From UBA5536 sp964592595 (GTDB lineage: Bacteria > Bacteroidota > Bacteroidia > Bacteroidales > F082): a stretch of 64,000 nt of DNA. Below, piece by piece: positions 35,474 through 44,464 of the stretch (its first letter is position 1; each line of letters begins with the position of its first letter). The translations under genes were made by a program, and so were the position numbers. Below the pieces are notes generated by a model. It had not been told where the DNA came from, searched no databases, and saw only the letters and a program-made list of their open reading frames with translations. The stretch is taken from contig CAZQFH010000006.1 of NCBI GenBank assembly GCA_964592595.1, forward strand, positions 41,649-105,648, in the 5' to 3' direction.

Positions 35474-36250
35474 ATGGATTTACAGCTTAAAGATCGGTTT
35501 TTTATTGTCACAGGCGCCGGAAGTGGCTTTGGCAGGGCAGTTGCTGAGCGTTTGTTAGCAGAGGATGCCCGTGTTTTGGCCATAGCGCGCAGCGAAGATG
35601 TGTTGGAGAATTTCAAAAGGAAAGCAGGCAAGAACCTAGAGATTTTAGCATTGGACGTTTTTGACGAACCAAGTGCCGATAAAATTATAGCTGCCAGCAA
35701 AAACAGAGCTCTTGCTGGCATTTTGATTAATGCAGGAGGACCACCGGCAAAAAAAGTTATGGAAACCACGTTAGGCGATTGGGATGAGGCTTATCGCACC
35801 ATTGTGAGATGGAAAATTGCGCTTACACAAAAATTTGTGCCACAGCTCCAGCTTCAAAAATACGGCAGAATGGTTTTTATAGAAAGTGTATCTGTAAAGC
35901 AACCTGTTGAAAATCTGGTACTAAGTAATTCACTTCGTGCTGCCGTTACTGGCTTTGTGAAAACAATTTCACAGGAAATGGCAGCTGATGGTATTACTTT
36001 CAATATTTTATCTCCCGGTTATCACGATACTGATGCCATGCAACGCCTTTTTGTGAAAAAAGCAGCCCTGGAAGGAATCACGGAAACAATGGCAAGACAA
36101 CAATTTGAAGCTAGTATTCCAGTCAAGAGAATGGGAAGAGCTGATGAAATGGCTGTGTTGGCTTGTTGGTTGCTTTCTCCCTTATCAGGTTTTGTAACAG
36201 GTCAAAGTTTTAGCCACGATGGCGGGCTGGTGCGTGGTTTATTCGGATAG
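35474..36250 (+). CDS. SDR-family oxidoreductase without the canonical catalytic Tyr
   Basis: Start set at ATG 35474 (MDLQLKDRFFIVTG) rather than the upstream TTG. 258 residues with the Rossmann cofactor motif TGAGSGFGRAVAERL and the conserved NAGG in ILINAGGPPAKKV. The catalytic YxxxK that normally follows the Ser is replaced: ESVSVKQPVENLVLSNSLRA has Asn/Ser where Tyr is expected. This resembles an SDR subgroup with an SVSVKQP signature seen in other bacteria. C-terminal GFVTGQSFSHDGGLVRG is normal. It may be an SDR with altered chemistry, and the substrate is unknown. Confidence 0.78.
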   Translation: MDLQLKDRFFIVTGAGSGFGRAVAERLLAEDARVLAIARSEDVLENFKRKAGKNLEILALDVFDEPSADKIIAASKNRALAGILINAGGPPAKKVMETTLGDWDEAYRTIVRWKIALTQKFVPQLQLQKYGRMVFIESVSVKQPVENLVLSNSLRAAVTGFVKTISQEMAADGITFNILSPGYHDTDAMQRLFVKKAALEGITETMARQQFEASIPVKRMGRADEMAVLACWLLSPLSGFVTGQSFSHDGGLVRGLFG

Positions 36251-36289
36251 GAGTCGAATGGCAATTATAAAAATTGTAGATAAACTTGC

Positions 36290-36347
36290 CAAATTATGAT
36301 GAATTTGTAAAGTTAACTTGCCAAATTTCAATGAATTTGTTAACTTT
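36290..36347 (+). promoter_or_regulatory. Two operator-like palindromes upstream of the DUF4143 ATPase
   Basis: CAAATT-N6-AATTTG occurs perfectly at 36290-36307 and 36322-36339, 32 bases apart (about three helical turns). A second inverted repeat, AAAGTTAAC (36309-36317) with GTTAACTTT (36339-36347), is nested around the downstream copy. The site ends 17 bases before the ATPase start codon, a typical place for a repressor operator. Confidence 0.6.
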
Positions 36348-36364
36348 GTTCAAAATTAGATGAG

Positions 36365-37513
36365 ATGAAATGGTTTGACCGCTTTTACGAAAAGGAAGAA
36401 AATTTTCTGCAAAAAGGGAAAGTTAACCTGTTATATGGCCCCAGAAGAGCTGGGAAGACTGCATTAATGATGAAAATGCTTGAAAATTATAAATCAAAAG
36501 TCTTTTCAGGAACTGGTGATGATTCAAGCTTACGCGAAGTTATCGGATCTCAGAATAAATCATTGATTTTAGGATTGTTAACAGATTATAAAGTTATCTT
36601 TATCGATGAAGCTCAGCGTATTCCAGATGTAGGCTGGGGCTTAAAAATCCTTGTTGATAACCTCCCTGAAACTATTATCATTGCAACTGGCTCGTCCAGT
36701 TTTCGTTTGTCTTCTGAAGTTAGTGAACCTTTGACTGGCAGATCAGTTACAAATTTATTGTACCCTATTGCACTTATTGAACTCGCTGAACAATGGGGCA
36801 GAATGGATGTATATCAACAGATTGAAGAGTTTCTGTTATTTGGACTGTATCCTGAAACCCTGCAGCTGCCAAATCAAAAGGATAAAATATCTTATTTACA
36901 AGAATTAAAAAATGCCTACCTGTTTAAAGACATTCTTGAACTTGATAGCATCCGAAATGCTGACAAATTACTAGATCTGTTGCGCTTATTAAGTTTTCAG
37001 ATCGGTAACGAAGTTTCTTTGAATGAATTATCAAATGCCCTAGGAATTGCCAAACAGACTGTAAGCCGATATTTAGACTTACTCGAGAAAGCTTTTATCA
37101 TTAAGAAGCTTGGGGGATTTTCGAAAAATTTAAGGAAAGAGGTTACCAAATCGAATCGTTACTATTTTTATGACAACGGGATTAGAAATGCCGTAATCAA
37201 TAACTTTAATATGGTTACAAGCCGAAATGATATCGGTATGCTTTGGGAAAATTTTATTTTTATGGAACGCATGAAGTCACTCCATTACCAAAAGGTTTTC
37301 TGCAATAATTATTTCTGGCGCACTTATGATCAAAAAGAGGTGGATTTGGTCGAGGAACGAAATGGAAACTTGTATGGTTACGAGTTGAAATGGAGTGCTA
37401 ACAGATCAAAGTCTCAAAAACATTGGCTGAATACCTACCCTGAAGCAAAATTTGAAATAATCAACAAAGAAAATTTTATTCCCTGGATTTTAAATCCTTT
37501 GATGATTGTTTAA
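36365..37513 (+). CDS. AAA-family ATPase with DUF4143 domain
   Basis: 382 residues. The Walker A motif is LLYGPRRAGKTALMMKML near residue 25; Walker B is VIFIDEAQRI; sensor 1 is IIIATGSSSF. A winged-helix-like LSNALGIAKQTVSRYLDLLE follows, and the C-terminus has DUF4143 with a PD-(D/E)XK-like strand (YDQKEVDLVEERNGNLYGYE, then LKWSAN). The nuclease-like core matches the usual E-V-D-x and E-x-K pattern. Functions in this abundant family are unclear, with defence or mobile-element roles proposed. It is solitary, with an operator array upstream, and convergent with hypD. Confidence 0.87.
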   Translation: MKWFDRFYEKEENFLQKGKVNLLYGPRRAGKTALMMKMLENYKSKVFSGTGDDSSLREVIGSQNKSLILGLLTDYKVIFIDEAQRIPDVGWGLKILVDNLPETIIIATGSSSFRLSSEVSEPLTGRSVTNLLYPIALIELAEQWGRMDVYQQIEEFLLFGLYPETLQLPNQKDKISYLQELKNAYLFKDILELDSIRNADKLLDLLRLLSFQIGNEVSLNELSNALGIAKQTVSRYLDLLEKAFIIKKLGGFSKNLRKEVTKSNRYYFYDNGIRNAVINNFNMVTSRNDIGMLWENFIFMERMKSLHYQKVFCNNYFWRTYDQKEVDLVEERNGNLYGYELKWSANRSKSQKHWLNTYPEAKFEIINKENFIPWILNPLMIV

Positions 37514-37517
37514 GGTC

Positions 37518-38600
37518 TTACCTGCCCGAATACCTGTACCAGGCTGCGCAAGCGCCTTCGTTACTTACCATGCACGCACCAACAGGATCGGTCGGTGTGC
37601 ATGATTTCCCAAAAAGTTTACAATCAGATGGCTTGGCTATTCCTTTTAATACGCTGCCACAGATACAACCTTTGTCGCCTCTTGTTGGTTCGATTGTTAC
37701 ATCGAATAATTTTTCTGCATCAAAATGAGCATATTTGTCTTTTATTTTGAATCCGCTGGCTGGCAATACGCCTAACCCGCGCCACCAATCATCCCGCAAG
37801 TGGAAAACCTCATCGAGCATGCCCAAAGCTTTGGTATTGCCTTCAGCTTTTACCACACGGCTATATTGGATCTCAACAGCTGGTCGCCTGGATTCGTATT
37901 GTTTTACCAACATCAAAATTGACTGAAGTATATCAGTTGGTTCAAAGCCGCTTATCACCACGCCAAGGCCATATTGCTCGGCAATAAAATTATACATTTG
38001 AGAACCCGTAATGGTACTCACATGGCCAGGACCCAAATAGCCATGAATCTCTACACCGGCATCAATCAAAGCAGCCATTGGAGGTGGCATTATTTTATGA
38101 GCGCTTAAAACAGAAAAATTAAATAGGCCAGCCATTTCAGCTTTTAAAATTCCGGCAGCAGTAGCCGGAGAAGTAGTTTCGAACCCGATCCCGAGAAAAA
38201 CAACTTTTTTTCTTCTGTTATGTTTGGCTATTTCCAATGCATCAAGCACTGAATAAACGATTCTTACATCTCGCCCGGCAGCTTTTTCCTGATCAAGCGT
38301 AGAACTTGATCCGGGAACCCGTATCAAATCTCCGTAAGTGGTTACAATTACATGGGGCAAACGCACCAGCGCAATAGCATGATCGATATATGCACGACTG
38401 GTAACGCAAACCGGACAGCCCGGACCGCTAATCAATTCAATAGTTTCGGGCAATAAGGATGGAATTCCAAACCGCTGTATAGCCATGGTATGTCCGCCGC
38501 AAACTTCCATGATACGCATCTTATGACGCGATGTTTCATTAATTTGCCTTACAAGATGCTGAACAGCCACTTTATTGCGGTACTCGTCAATATGTTTCAT
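37518..38600 (-). CDS. hypD: Hydrogenase maturation protein HypD
   Basis: 360 residues. Conserved segments: MEVCGGHTMAIQRFG, GPGCPVCVTSRAYIDHAI (Cys of the Fe-binding site), VFLGIGFETTSPATA, AHKIMPPPMAALID, GPGHVSTITG, and a C-terminal 4Fe-4S motif region (KGCICGSVLKGIAKPSDCKL). HypD is the scaffold on which the Fe(CN)2CO group of [NiFe] hydrogenase is assembled, together with HypC. It follows hypC by 5 bases on the minus strand. The remaining hyp genes and hydrogenase subunits are not in the window. Confidence 0.95.
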   Translation of the reverse strand: MKHIDEYRNKVAVQHLVRQINETSRHKMRIMEVCGGHTMAIQRFGIPSLLPETIELISGPGCPVCVTSRAYIDHAIALVRLPHVIVTTYGDLIRVPGSSSTLDQEKAAGRDVRIVYSVLDALEIAKHNRRKKVVFLGIGFETTSPATAAGILKAEMAGLFNFSVLSAHKIMPPPMAALIDAGVEIHGYLGPGHVSTITGSQMYNFIAEQYGLGVVISGFEPTDILQSILMLVKQYESRRPAVEIQYSRVVKAEGNTKALGMLDEVFHLRDDWWRGLGVLPASGFKIKDKYAHFDAEKLFDVTIEPTRGDKGCICGSVLKGIAKPSDCKLFGKSCTPTDPVGACMVSNEGACAAWYRYSGR

Positions 38601-38605
38601 TTTTA

Positions 38606-38875
38606 TTAAACAATTCGTTTACCGGTTTTTTTCTCTTCAAGATCAAGCTCTTTATTAAATTCCTCAAATTCTTCAAAAAGTTTGAGGGTTTCCAAAGCTT
38701 CATCTTCACTTATCTTTTGAAGCGCAAAACCGGTATGCAGCAACACATAATCTCCAACTGCAATTTCGCTCAGATCGAGCATAGTGAGGCTGGCATTATA
38801 AAAAGCTTCACCAACAGAACAACGGGCAATATCTCCTTCAATAGACTCAACACGAGCAGGAATGCTTAAACACAT
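38606..38875 (-). CDS. hypC: Hydrogenase maturation chaperone HypC
   Basis: 89 residues, starting MCLSIPARVESIEGD with the invariant N-terminal Cys 2 that binds iron, then the OB-fold (AVGDYVLLHTGFALQKISED). It delivers the Fe(CN)2CO unit from HypD to the hydrogenase large subunit. hypC and hypD form a two-gene operon isolated from other hyp genes. Confidence 0.95.
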   Translation of the reverse strand: MCLSIPARVESIEGDIARCSVGEAFYNASLTMLDLSEIAVGDYVLLHTGFALQKISEDEALETLKLFEEFEEFNKELDLEEKKTGKRIV

Positions 38876-39060
38876 AACTTTAATTCTTTTTCAGTGGTTC
38901 AAAAGTACATATTTTTTTGCATCCGGCAATCTAGTGAATTGATATCCTGAGATGCCCTAATATTTTAAGCAAGTTACTGCATGCTGATTATATTGATGGG
39001 AAAAGTTTATTTTTGTCGCATTACATCAAAAAGAAATTCATTAACACAAACATTATAATC

Positions 39061-41706
39061 ATGCAACTCCACCGAAAATCAGGACTTTTAAGTCTGCTAA
39101 TAATCACTTTAGCGCTATTCTTTTCTTTTCCTGTTCATGCTGCCTGGCTTAAAAATCAACAAGTTACAGTAAAACAACCCGATGGCACACAGCTTCACCT
39201 GTTAGCAACAGGCGATGAGTTTTACAACTGGCTTCACGATGCGGCAGGTTATACCATTATTCAAAGCGAAACAGACGGCTATTTTTATTACGCTGTTTTA
39301 AGTAACGATCAACTTGTGCCATCTTCATACAAGGTGGGATTAGCAGATCCTGCTACAAAAGATTTGCAGGTGGGGACAAATATCAGTGCCGAGCAGCGGC
39401 TTGCCATCCGATCTTATATGGAACAGGAAATGCGCTTTGTTGAACCAAACAGAGCCTTCGACAGGGCTATTGGTACACTAAACAATCTGGTCATCTACAT
39501 TCGTTTTGCCGATCAGGAGGAGTTTACCTCAGATACATTGCTGAATTACAATCGTTTTAATAACGCCAATCCGAACGCGAATTCTGTTTTGCAATATTTT
39601 AACGAAATATCCTATGGTCAGCTGGATTTACGATCCTTTTTTTATCCTGTTCCACCGGATGAATTCATTTTATCTTTTGAAGATGAGCATCCCAGAAGTT
39701 ATTATATGCCCTATAATGCAGTAACCAATCCTGATGGTTATGTAAATGATAATCAGAGAACTAATAGAGAGCATACCTTATTGGTTAACGCAGTTGAATG
39801 GGTAAATGTTAACTCACCTGTTCCAATGGAACTTGATCTTGATTATAACAATGATAACAGTGTTGATAATGTGGTTTTTATCATTCGAGGAGGCACAACT
39901 GCCTGGTCAACATTACTTTGGCCGCATCGCTGGAGCCTTTATACGCAGGATGTTTACATCAATGGCAAAAAAGTACATGACTATAATTTTCAGCTCGAAA
40001 CCAGTCTGGCAAGCAGTGGGGTTGGTGTTTTATGTCATGAGTTGTATCACAGCTTGAGTGCACCTGATCTGTATCGCTATGTAAATAATGACATTACACC
40101 CGTTGGCTCATGGGATATTATGGCTGCCAACAATAATCCTCCACAATACATGAATGCCTTCATGAAAATGAAATATGGTGGTTGGATTGAAGATATTCCC
40201 TGGATAACTGAAGCGGGCAGTTATACACTCAATCCATTGCAAGCGGCAGATAACAATGCCTGGCGCATTCCCTCACAAAACTCATCCTCAGAATATTTTG
40301 TTTTGGAATACAGAAAAAAAGAAGGCACTTTTGACGGCACACTTCCAAAATCGGGGATGTTGATTTATCGCATCAATACCAATGCCGGAAACGGCAACGC
40401 ACAGGGACCACCCGACGAGATTTACATCTTTCGCCCCGGTGGCAGCCCTTCAAATGATGGTAATTTGAACGATGCAGTTTTTGGAGCTAATTATGGTCGT
40501 GAAGAATTTACTGATTTCAGTAACCCTTATGCTTTTTTGCAAAATGGAAGCCTTGGTGGCGTTACGATTTATGATATCTCAGAACTTGGCGAAACTATGA
40601 GTTTTAAAGTTGATTTTCCGGGAGAAGTTGTAGCAAACTTTACTTCGGATGTAAAAGTAGCCTGTGCAAATGATGTGATAGGTTTTTATGATGCATCTAC
40701 CGGCATTCCGGATAGCTGGGAATGGCAATTTGAACCGCAGTCGTTTGAATTTGTTGAGGGTGATGAAAATGATAAAAATCCGAAACTTAGGTTTTTAGAA
40801 GCGGGGCAATATTCTGTTTCTTTAGTGGTAAGCAATGAATTTGGCGAAGATGAAGTGATCTCAGAAAGCTACCTTAGCATTGGCGCAGAGGCAGGACATT
40901 TTCAGGATAATTTTGAGTCATGGAACTTTACAGAAGGTTCATGGATGGTTGAAAACCCTGACAACAGCGAAACCTGGGAATTATATAATGTAAGCGGTAA
41001 TGGAAGTGGAGTTGCTGCAGGAATTAATTTCAGAGATTATTATTCAATCATGCAACGCGACCGTTTAATCTCTAAGCCTTTCGATTTAAGCAATTTATCT
41101 ACTGCCTATATGAGTTTTGATCATGCATATGCCCAAAATGCCTCTTACACTCAGGTAACAGATTCGCTTATTATTTTAGTTTCGGACGATTGCGGAGAAA
41201 GTTGGGAACGTATTGCAGCATTTGGCGAAGATGGCAGCGGAAATTTTGCAACTCATCTCCCAACCGAAGAAACATTTTGGCCTGATGAAACCACAGATTG
41301 GTGCGGGCAGGGCTGGGGAGCACCTTGCAATACAATCGACTTAAGCGATTGGGCAGGAAAAAGTGAAGTGCGCATTGCATTCGAAACCGTAAGTTTTTAC
41401 GGAAATCCCTTATTAATTGATAATGTAGTGGTTTCGCAATATGTAAACACTAACGAGTCATTTACTGACAATCAAGTATTTATATCTCCAAATCCGGTTA
41501 AAAATTGGATAAACATTCAACTCGATTTACCTGAAAAAAGTGAAGTGCAGGCTACACTTTTTGATCTAAACGGAAAAATATTATTCCAAACCGTTCTTTT
41601 TGAGGATACAAAGCTTGAACGAAAAGCTGAATGGAAAAGTGGTATATATATCATGGAAGTGCAAACAGCTGAAACGACTTACCGTAAAAAATTGATCCTC
41701 TGGTAA
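39061..41706 (+). CDS. Secreted M6-like metalloprotease with PKD domain and T9SS sorting tail
   Basis: Start set at ATG 39061, which opens a signal peptide (LLSLLIITLALFFSFPVHA); the upstream TTG start would bury it. About 880 residues. The M6-type protease region has VGVLCHELYHSLSAPDLYRY, containing the HExxH zinc motif. A PKD domain follows (GFYDASTGIPDSWEWQFEP to GQYSVSLVVSNEFGEDE), then a jelly-roll-like segment with FQDNFESWNFTEGSWMVENP. The C-terminus (VFISPNPVKNWINIQLDL ... YIMEVQTAETTYRKKLILW) is a type IX secretion sorting domain. Probably a surface or extracellular protease. The MFS gene follows after one base. Confidence 0.85.
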   Translation: MQLHRKSGLLSLLIITLALFFSFPVHAAWLKNQQVTVKQPDGTQLHLLATGDEFYNWLHDAAGYTIIQSETDGYFYYAVLSNDQLVPSSYKVGLADPATKDLQVGTNISAEQRLAIRSYMEQEMRFVEPNRAFDRAIGTLNNLVIYIRFADQEEFTSDTLLNYNRFNNANPNANSVLQYFNEISYGQLDLRSFFYPVPPDEFILSFEDEHPRSYYMPYNAVTNPDGYVNDNQRTNREHTLLVNAVEWVNVNSPVPMELDLDYNNDNSVDNVVFIIRGGTTAWSTLLWPHRWSLYTQDVYINGKKVHDYNFQLETSLASSGVGVLCHELYHSLSAPDLYRYVNNDITPVGSWDIMAANNNPPQYMNAFMKMKYGGWIEDIPWITEAGSYTLNPLQAADNNAWRIPSQNSSSEYFVLEYRKKEGTFDGTLPKSGMLIYRINTNAGNGNAQGPPDEIYIFRPGGSPSNDGNLNDAVFGANYGREEFTDFSNPYAFLQNGSLGGVTIYDISELGETMSFKVDFPGEVVANFTSDVKVACANDVIGFYDASTGIPDSWEWQFEPQSFEFVEGDENDKNPKLRFLEAGQYSVSLVVSNEFGEDEVISESYLSIGAEAGHFQDNFESWNFTEGSWMVENPDNSETWELYNVSGNGSGVAAGINFRDYYSIMQRDRLISKPFDLSNLSTAYMSFDHAYAQNASYTQVTDSLIILVSDDCGESWERIAAFGEDGSGNFATHLPTEETFWPDETTDWCGQGWGAPCNTIDLSDWAGKSEVRIAFETVSFYGNPLLIDNVVVSQYVNTNESFTDNQVFISPNPVKNWINIQLDLPEKSEVQATLFDLNGKILFQTVLFEDTKLERKAEWKSGIYIMEVQTAETTYRKKLILW

Positions 41707-41707
41707 A

Positions 41708-43087
41708 ATGTTACAAACGAGGAAACAGGTTTCGATTATTGCCATAGTTGCTGTTACCTCTTTTATGGGGACTTTTCTGATTTCAGCTGTCAATATTGCC
41801 CTGCCTGCAATTGAGGCACAATTCAATCTGAATGCCGTATCCTTAAGTTGGGTAATAACTGCATTTTTACTTTCGAATGCCATGTTTTTATTGCCAGCTG
41901 GAAGATGGGCCGACCTCACCGGAATCAGGAGAATGTTCAAGCTGGGTGTAATATTGTTTGGTTTTTTTTCCATGGCAAGTGGTCTTTCCCCTTCGGGATG
42001 GTGGTTGATTTTTTTTCGTTTCCTGCAAGGTATCGGAGCTGCATTAACCAGTACAACAGGGCCTGCTATTTTGGTTTCAGCATTCCCGGCAAGTAGCAGG
42101 GGAAAAGTACTGGGTATTTCCGTTTCGGCCGTCTATCTCGGTTTGGCAACAGGCCCTTTTATTGGCGGAATGCTAACACAGCTATATGGTTGGCGTTCTA
42201 TTTTTTATATCGCTTCGATGCTGGGAATTTTATCAGCACTGATTGCATTGTCCTTCCTTGGAAAGGATGAGCCAACAGTTGCTTCCTCCCCTAAAAAGAT
42301 CGACCTCAAAGGAACAGCACTTTATATGCCCGGACTCATTGCATTAATCTATGGTGCTTCGAAACTACCCCAAATAGCTGGGTGGTTGTTGATGGGATTT
42401 GGGATTATTGCGCTTTTTGCGTTCTGGAAATTGGAATCGCGATCCCTAAATCCGGTAATTGACACCAAACTTTTTACCCAAAACAGACTTTTTGCCTACT
42501 CCAACTATGCCTCACTTATCAATTACAGCGCCACCTTTGCAATAGTATTTTTGTTAAGTATCTTTCTGCAAAAAATAAAAGCACTCAGCCCCAGCGAAGC
42601 AGGAACCATATTGGTTGCACAACCGATAATGATGGCACTTTTTTCGCCAATCGCCGGAAGATTATCTGACCGCATTCAACCGAGATATCTTACAACGCTG
42701 GGCATGCTAATATGCACCTTGGGATTGGTTGGATTTGCATTTTTAAATGCTTCAACACCTATTTGGCTAATTGTGGCCACCTTGTCGTGGTTGGGAGCAG
42801 GTTTTGGATTGTTTTCGTCACCCAATATGAATACTATTATGAGCGCTGTTACGAAAAATCAGTATGGTTTAGCCTCCGGAACTGCCGCTACCGGAAGGGT
42901 AGTCGGTCAAATTGTTAGCATGACCGTTGTTGCCTCTTTGTTTTCTATAACGATTGGTAATCAAATTTTGAAGGAAGTTTCTGATAGCCTGTTTGTTAAT
43001 ACTATTCGTACTGGTTTTATCCTATTCTCGGTATTGAATTTATTTGGGATATATTTTTCATATCATCGTGGAAAAATTGTAAGATGA
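41708..43087 (+). CDS. MFS transporter, DHA2-like
   Basis: 459 residues with about 12-14 membrane helices. Helix 1 is ITSFMGTFLISAVNIALPAI-like (FMGTFLISAVNIALPAIEAQ), loop 2-3 carries LLPAGRWADLTGIRRMFKLG, and motif C is SVSAVYLGLATGPFIGGMLT. Typical of drug:proton antiporters (EmrB/QacA type). It starts one base after the protease gene's stop, so it may be co-transcribed. Substrate unknown. Confidence 0.85.
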   Translation: MLQTRKQVSIIAIVAVTSFMGTFLISAVNIALPAIEAQFNLNAVSLSWVITAFLLSNAMFLLPAGRWADLTGIRRMFKLGVILFGFFSMASGLSPSGWWLIFFRFLQGIGAALTSTTGPAILVSAFPASSRGKVLGISVSAVYLGLATGPFIGGMLTQLYGWRSIFYIASMLGILSALIALSFLGKDEPTVASSPKKIDLKGTALYMPGLIALIYGASKLPQIAGWLLMGFGIIALFAFWKLESRSLNPVIDTKLFTQNRLFAYSNYASLINYSATFAIVFLLSIFLQKIKALSPSEAGTILVAQPIMMALFSPIAGRLSDRIQPRYLTTLGMLICTLGLVGFAFLNASTPIWLIVATLSWLGAGFGLFSSPNMNTIMSAVTKNQYGLASGTAATGRVVGQIVSMTVVASLFSITIGNQILKEVSDSLFVNTIRTGFILFSVLNLFGIYFSYHRGKIVR

Positions 43088-43168
43088 AAATAATTTTAGA
43101 ACAAAACTTTTATCCTTAAACTAATGAAAATTAGATTTATTTTCCACCAAATCAATAGCCTACAGACG

Positions 43169-44340
43169 CTATTTTAATTCCTGAATTCCAAGCAACTCCA
43201 TGAATTTCCGCACGATAGATACATGTGAGGCAGGAAAAAGTAACTGGTGATTTCCCAACGCATTATTTTTTAATCTCAGGCAATCTGATTCGGCAAGTTC
43301 CAAAACCAATTGTGTACGACAGGCAAAAGGGTAGGATGGTGTTGCTTTTGCTCTGCCTTCGGTAAGCATATATTTTTCCAGCTTATTGTCCAATCTGAAT
43401 GCAGCAAGATTTTCAGAATCAATTTTTCCCCTTATTGCCGTTCCTTTTCCGGTTTCGAAATGCGTGGTAATTTCAAATTCTTTTAGCAGATTAAGGGGTG
43501 CTGTGCAATGTGCGAATAAGATTTCATTTTGTTTTATTTCAGCAATATTTGCCTGCCATGGGATTATCCCTGTAATTGCTTTAATGATCAGCTTCCCTGT
43601 CATACTCACGATATCTCCTTCGCATGCTGCCACTTTTCCTTGAGCATTGAGTACAGCCAATGGAAGACAAGCGGTAACGCCATCCTGATTTACGAGCGAA
43701 AAACACTCAACACTAATTGCATCAAGTTGCTTTTGATTTATTAAAGTGTCAAGTTGTTTATAAACCTTTGAAGTTGCTGAAAGTTGCTTTTTTTGATCGA
43801 CAGGAAAGTAGTCCAAAAAAGAATTGCTCACTTCAAAAGTGCTGTGATGTGGTAATTCGTTCCAGGGAATAAAATCAAGTTGAATACCTAATTTTTGCTT
43901 TAATAAGGTTTCAGAAATATTGGATTGAATCAGCCATTCCGAAACCTCACCAACAACAGCAGCCTTGTCTGGTTCAATACATCAAAAGCCTTTTTTAGCG
44001 ATAATGCTTCCTCGAAATTTCGCCTCGAATCACTTGCAAGTGCATCAACAAGGAGCACTTTTTTATGATGATCGCGCAAATATGCAGCAATTTCCATAGT
44101 GGCTGCCCAGGAGTTTTTCTCTCGGTGTGCAATGAGAATAAAGGCTTGATGTTTGTCAATCAATGGCAATACTTTTTGCTCTGTGCCACCTGTTGCAATA
44201 AATAACAGGGCAGCGTCAGCAACTAAATCGTAGGGTTTGTCAGCAATCATTGTTGTAATGATTTTATGCGATCTGGCCAAAACATCAGCATTATTATCAC
44301 TTGCCAGATACGAGATATGTAAAACCATATTATTATTCAT
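43169..44340 (-). pseudogene. Frameshifted fucose/arabinose-isomerase-like protein
   Basis: The minus strand from 44340 encodes an N-terminal half (ISYLASDNNADVLARSHKI, then LVADAALLFIATGGTEQKVL) that goes out of frame at about 43968-43975 and stops. Adding one base there (a second G after CAG) joins it to AAVVGEVSEWLIQSNISETL and the C-terminal half. That half has ISVECFSLVNQDGVTACLPL, VAACEGDIVSMTGKLIIKA and FAHCTAPLNLLKEFEITTHF, which match the L-fucose/L-arabinose isomerase-like family of about 390 residues. Those segments include the metal-binding Glu/Asp/His region. Only one lesion is visible, so it is either a recent loss or a sequence error. Role if intact: probably sugar isomerase-like, substrate unknown. 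Confidence 0.75.
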
Positions 44341-44430
44341 TCAATTTGGTTTTCCGGGTGTGGTGCTAAAAAAGGATGATCAAAGTTAGCAAAATTCTGG
44401 AAAAATATTTTGAGCTTCCTATACTAAATG

Positions 44431-44446
44431 AACTAAAGTTTTAGTT
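44431..44446. promoter_or_regulatory. Perfect palindrome between divergent genes
   Basis: AACTAAA-GT-TTTAGTT is a perfect 7-2-7 inverted repeat 18 bases before the LRR gene start and about 90 bases upstream of the isomerase-like gene start. A further partial half-site (actaaa) lies just upstream. AT-rich palindromes can arise by chance, so this is tentative. Confidence 0.3.
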
Positions 44447-44464
44447 TAGAGAAAAAACATTTTT

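Noticed and set aside
38876..39060. Start of the M6 protease at TTG 39013
   Set aside because: The extra residues are polar and would precede the signal peptide; ATG 39061 opens it directly.
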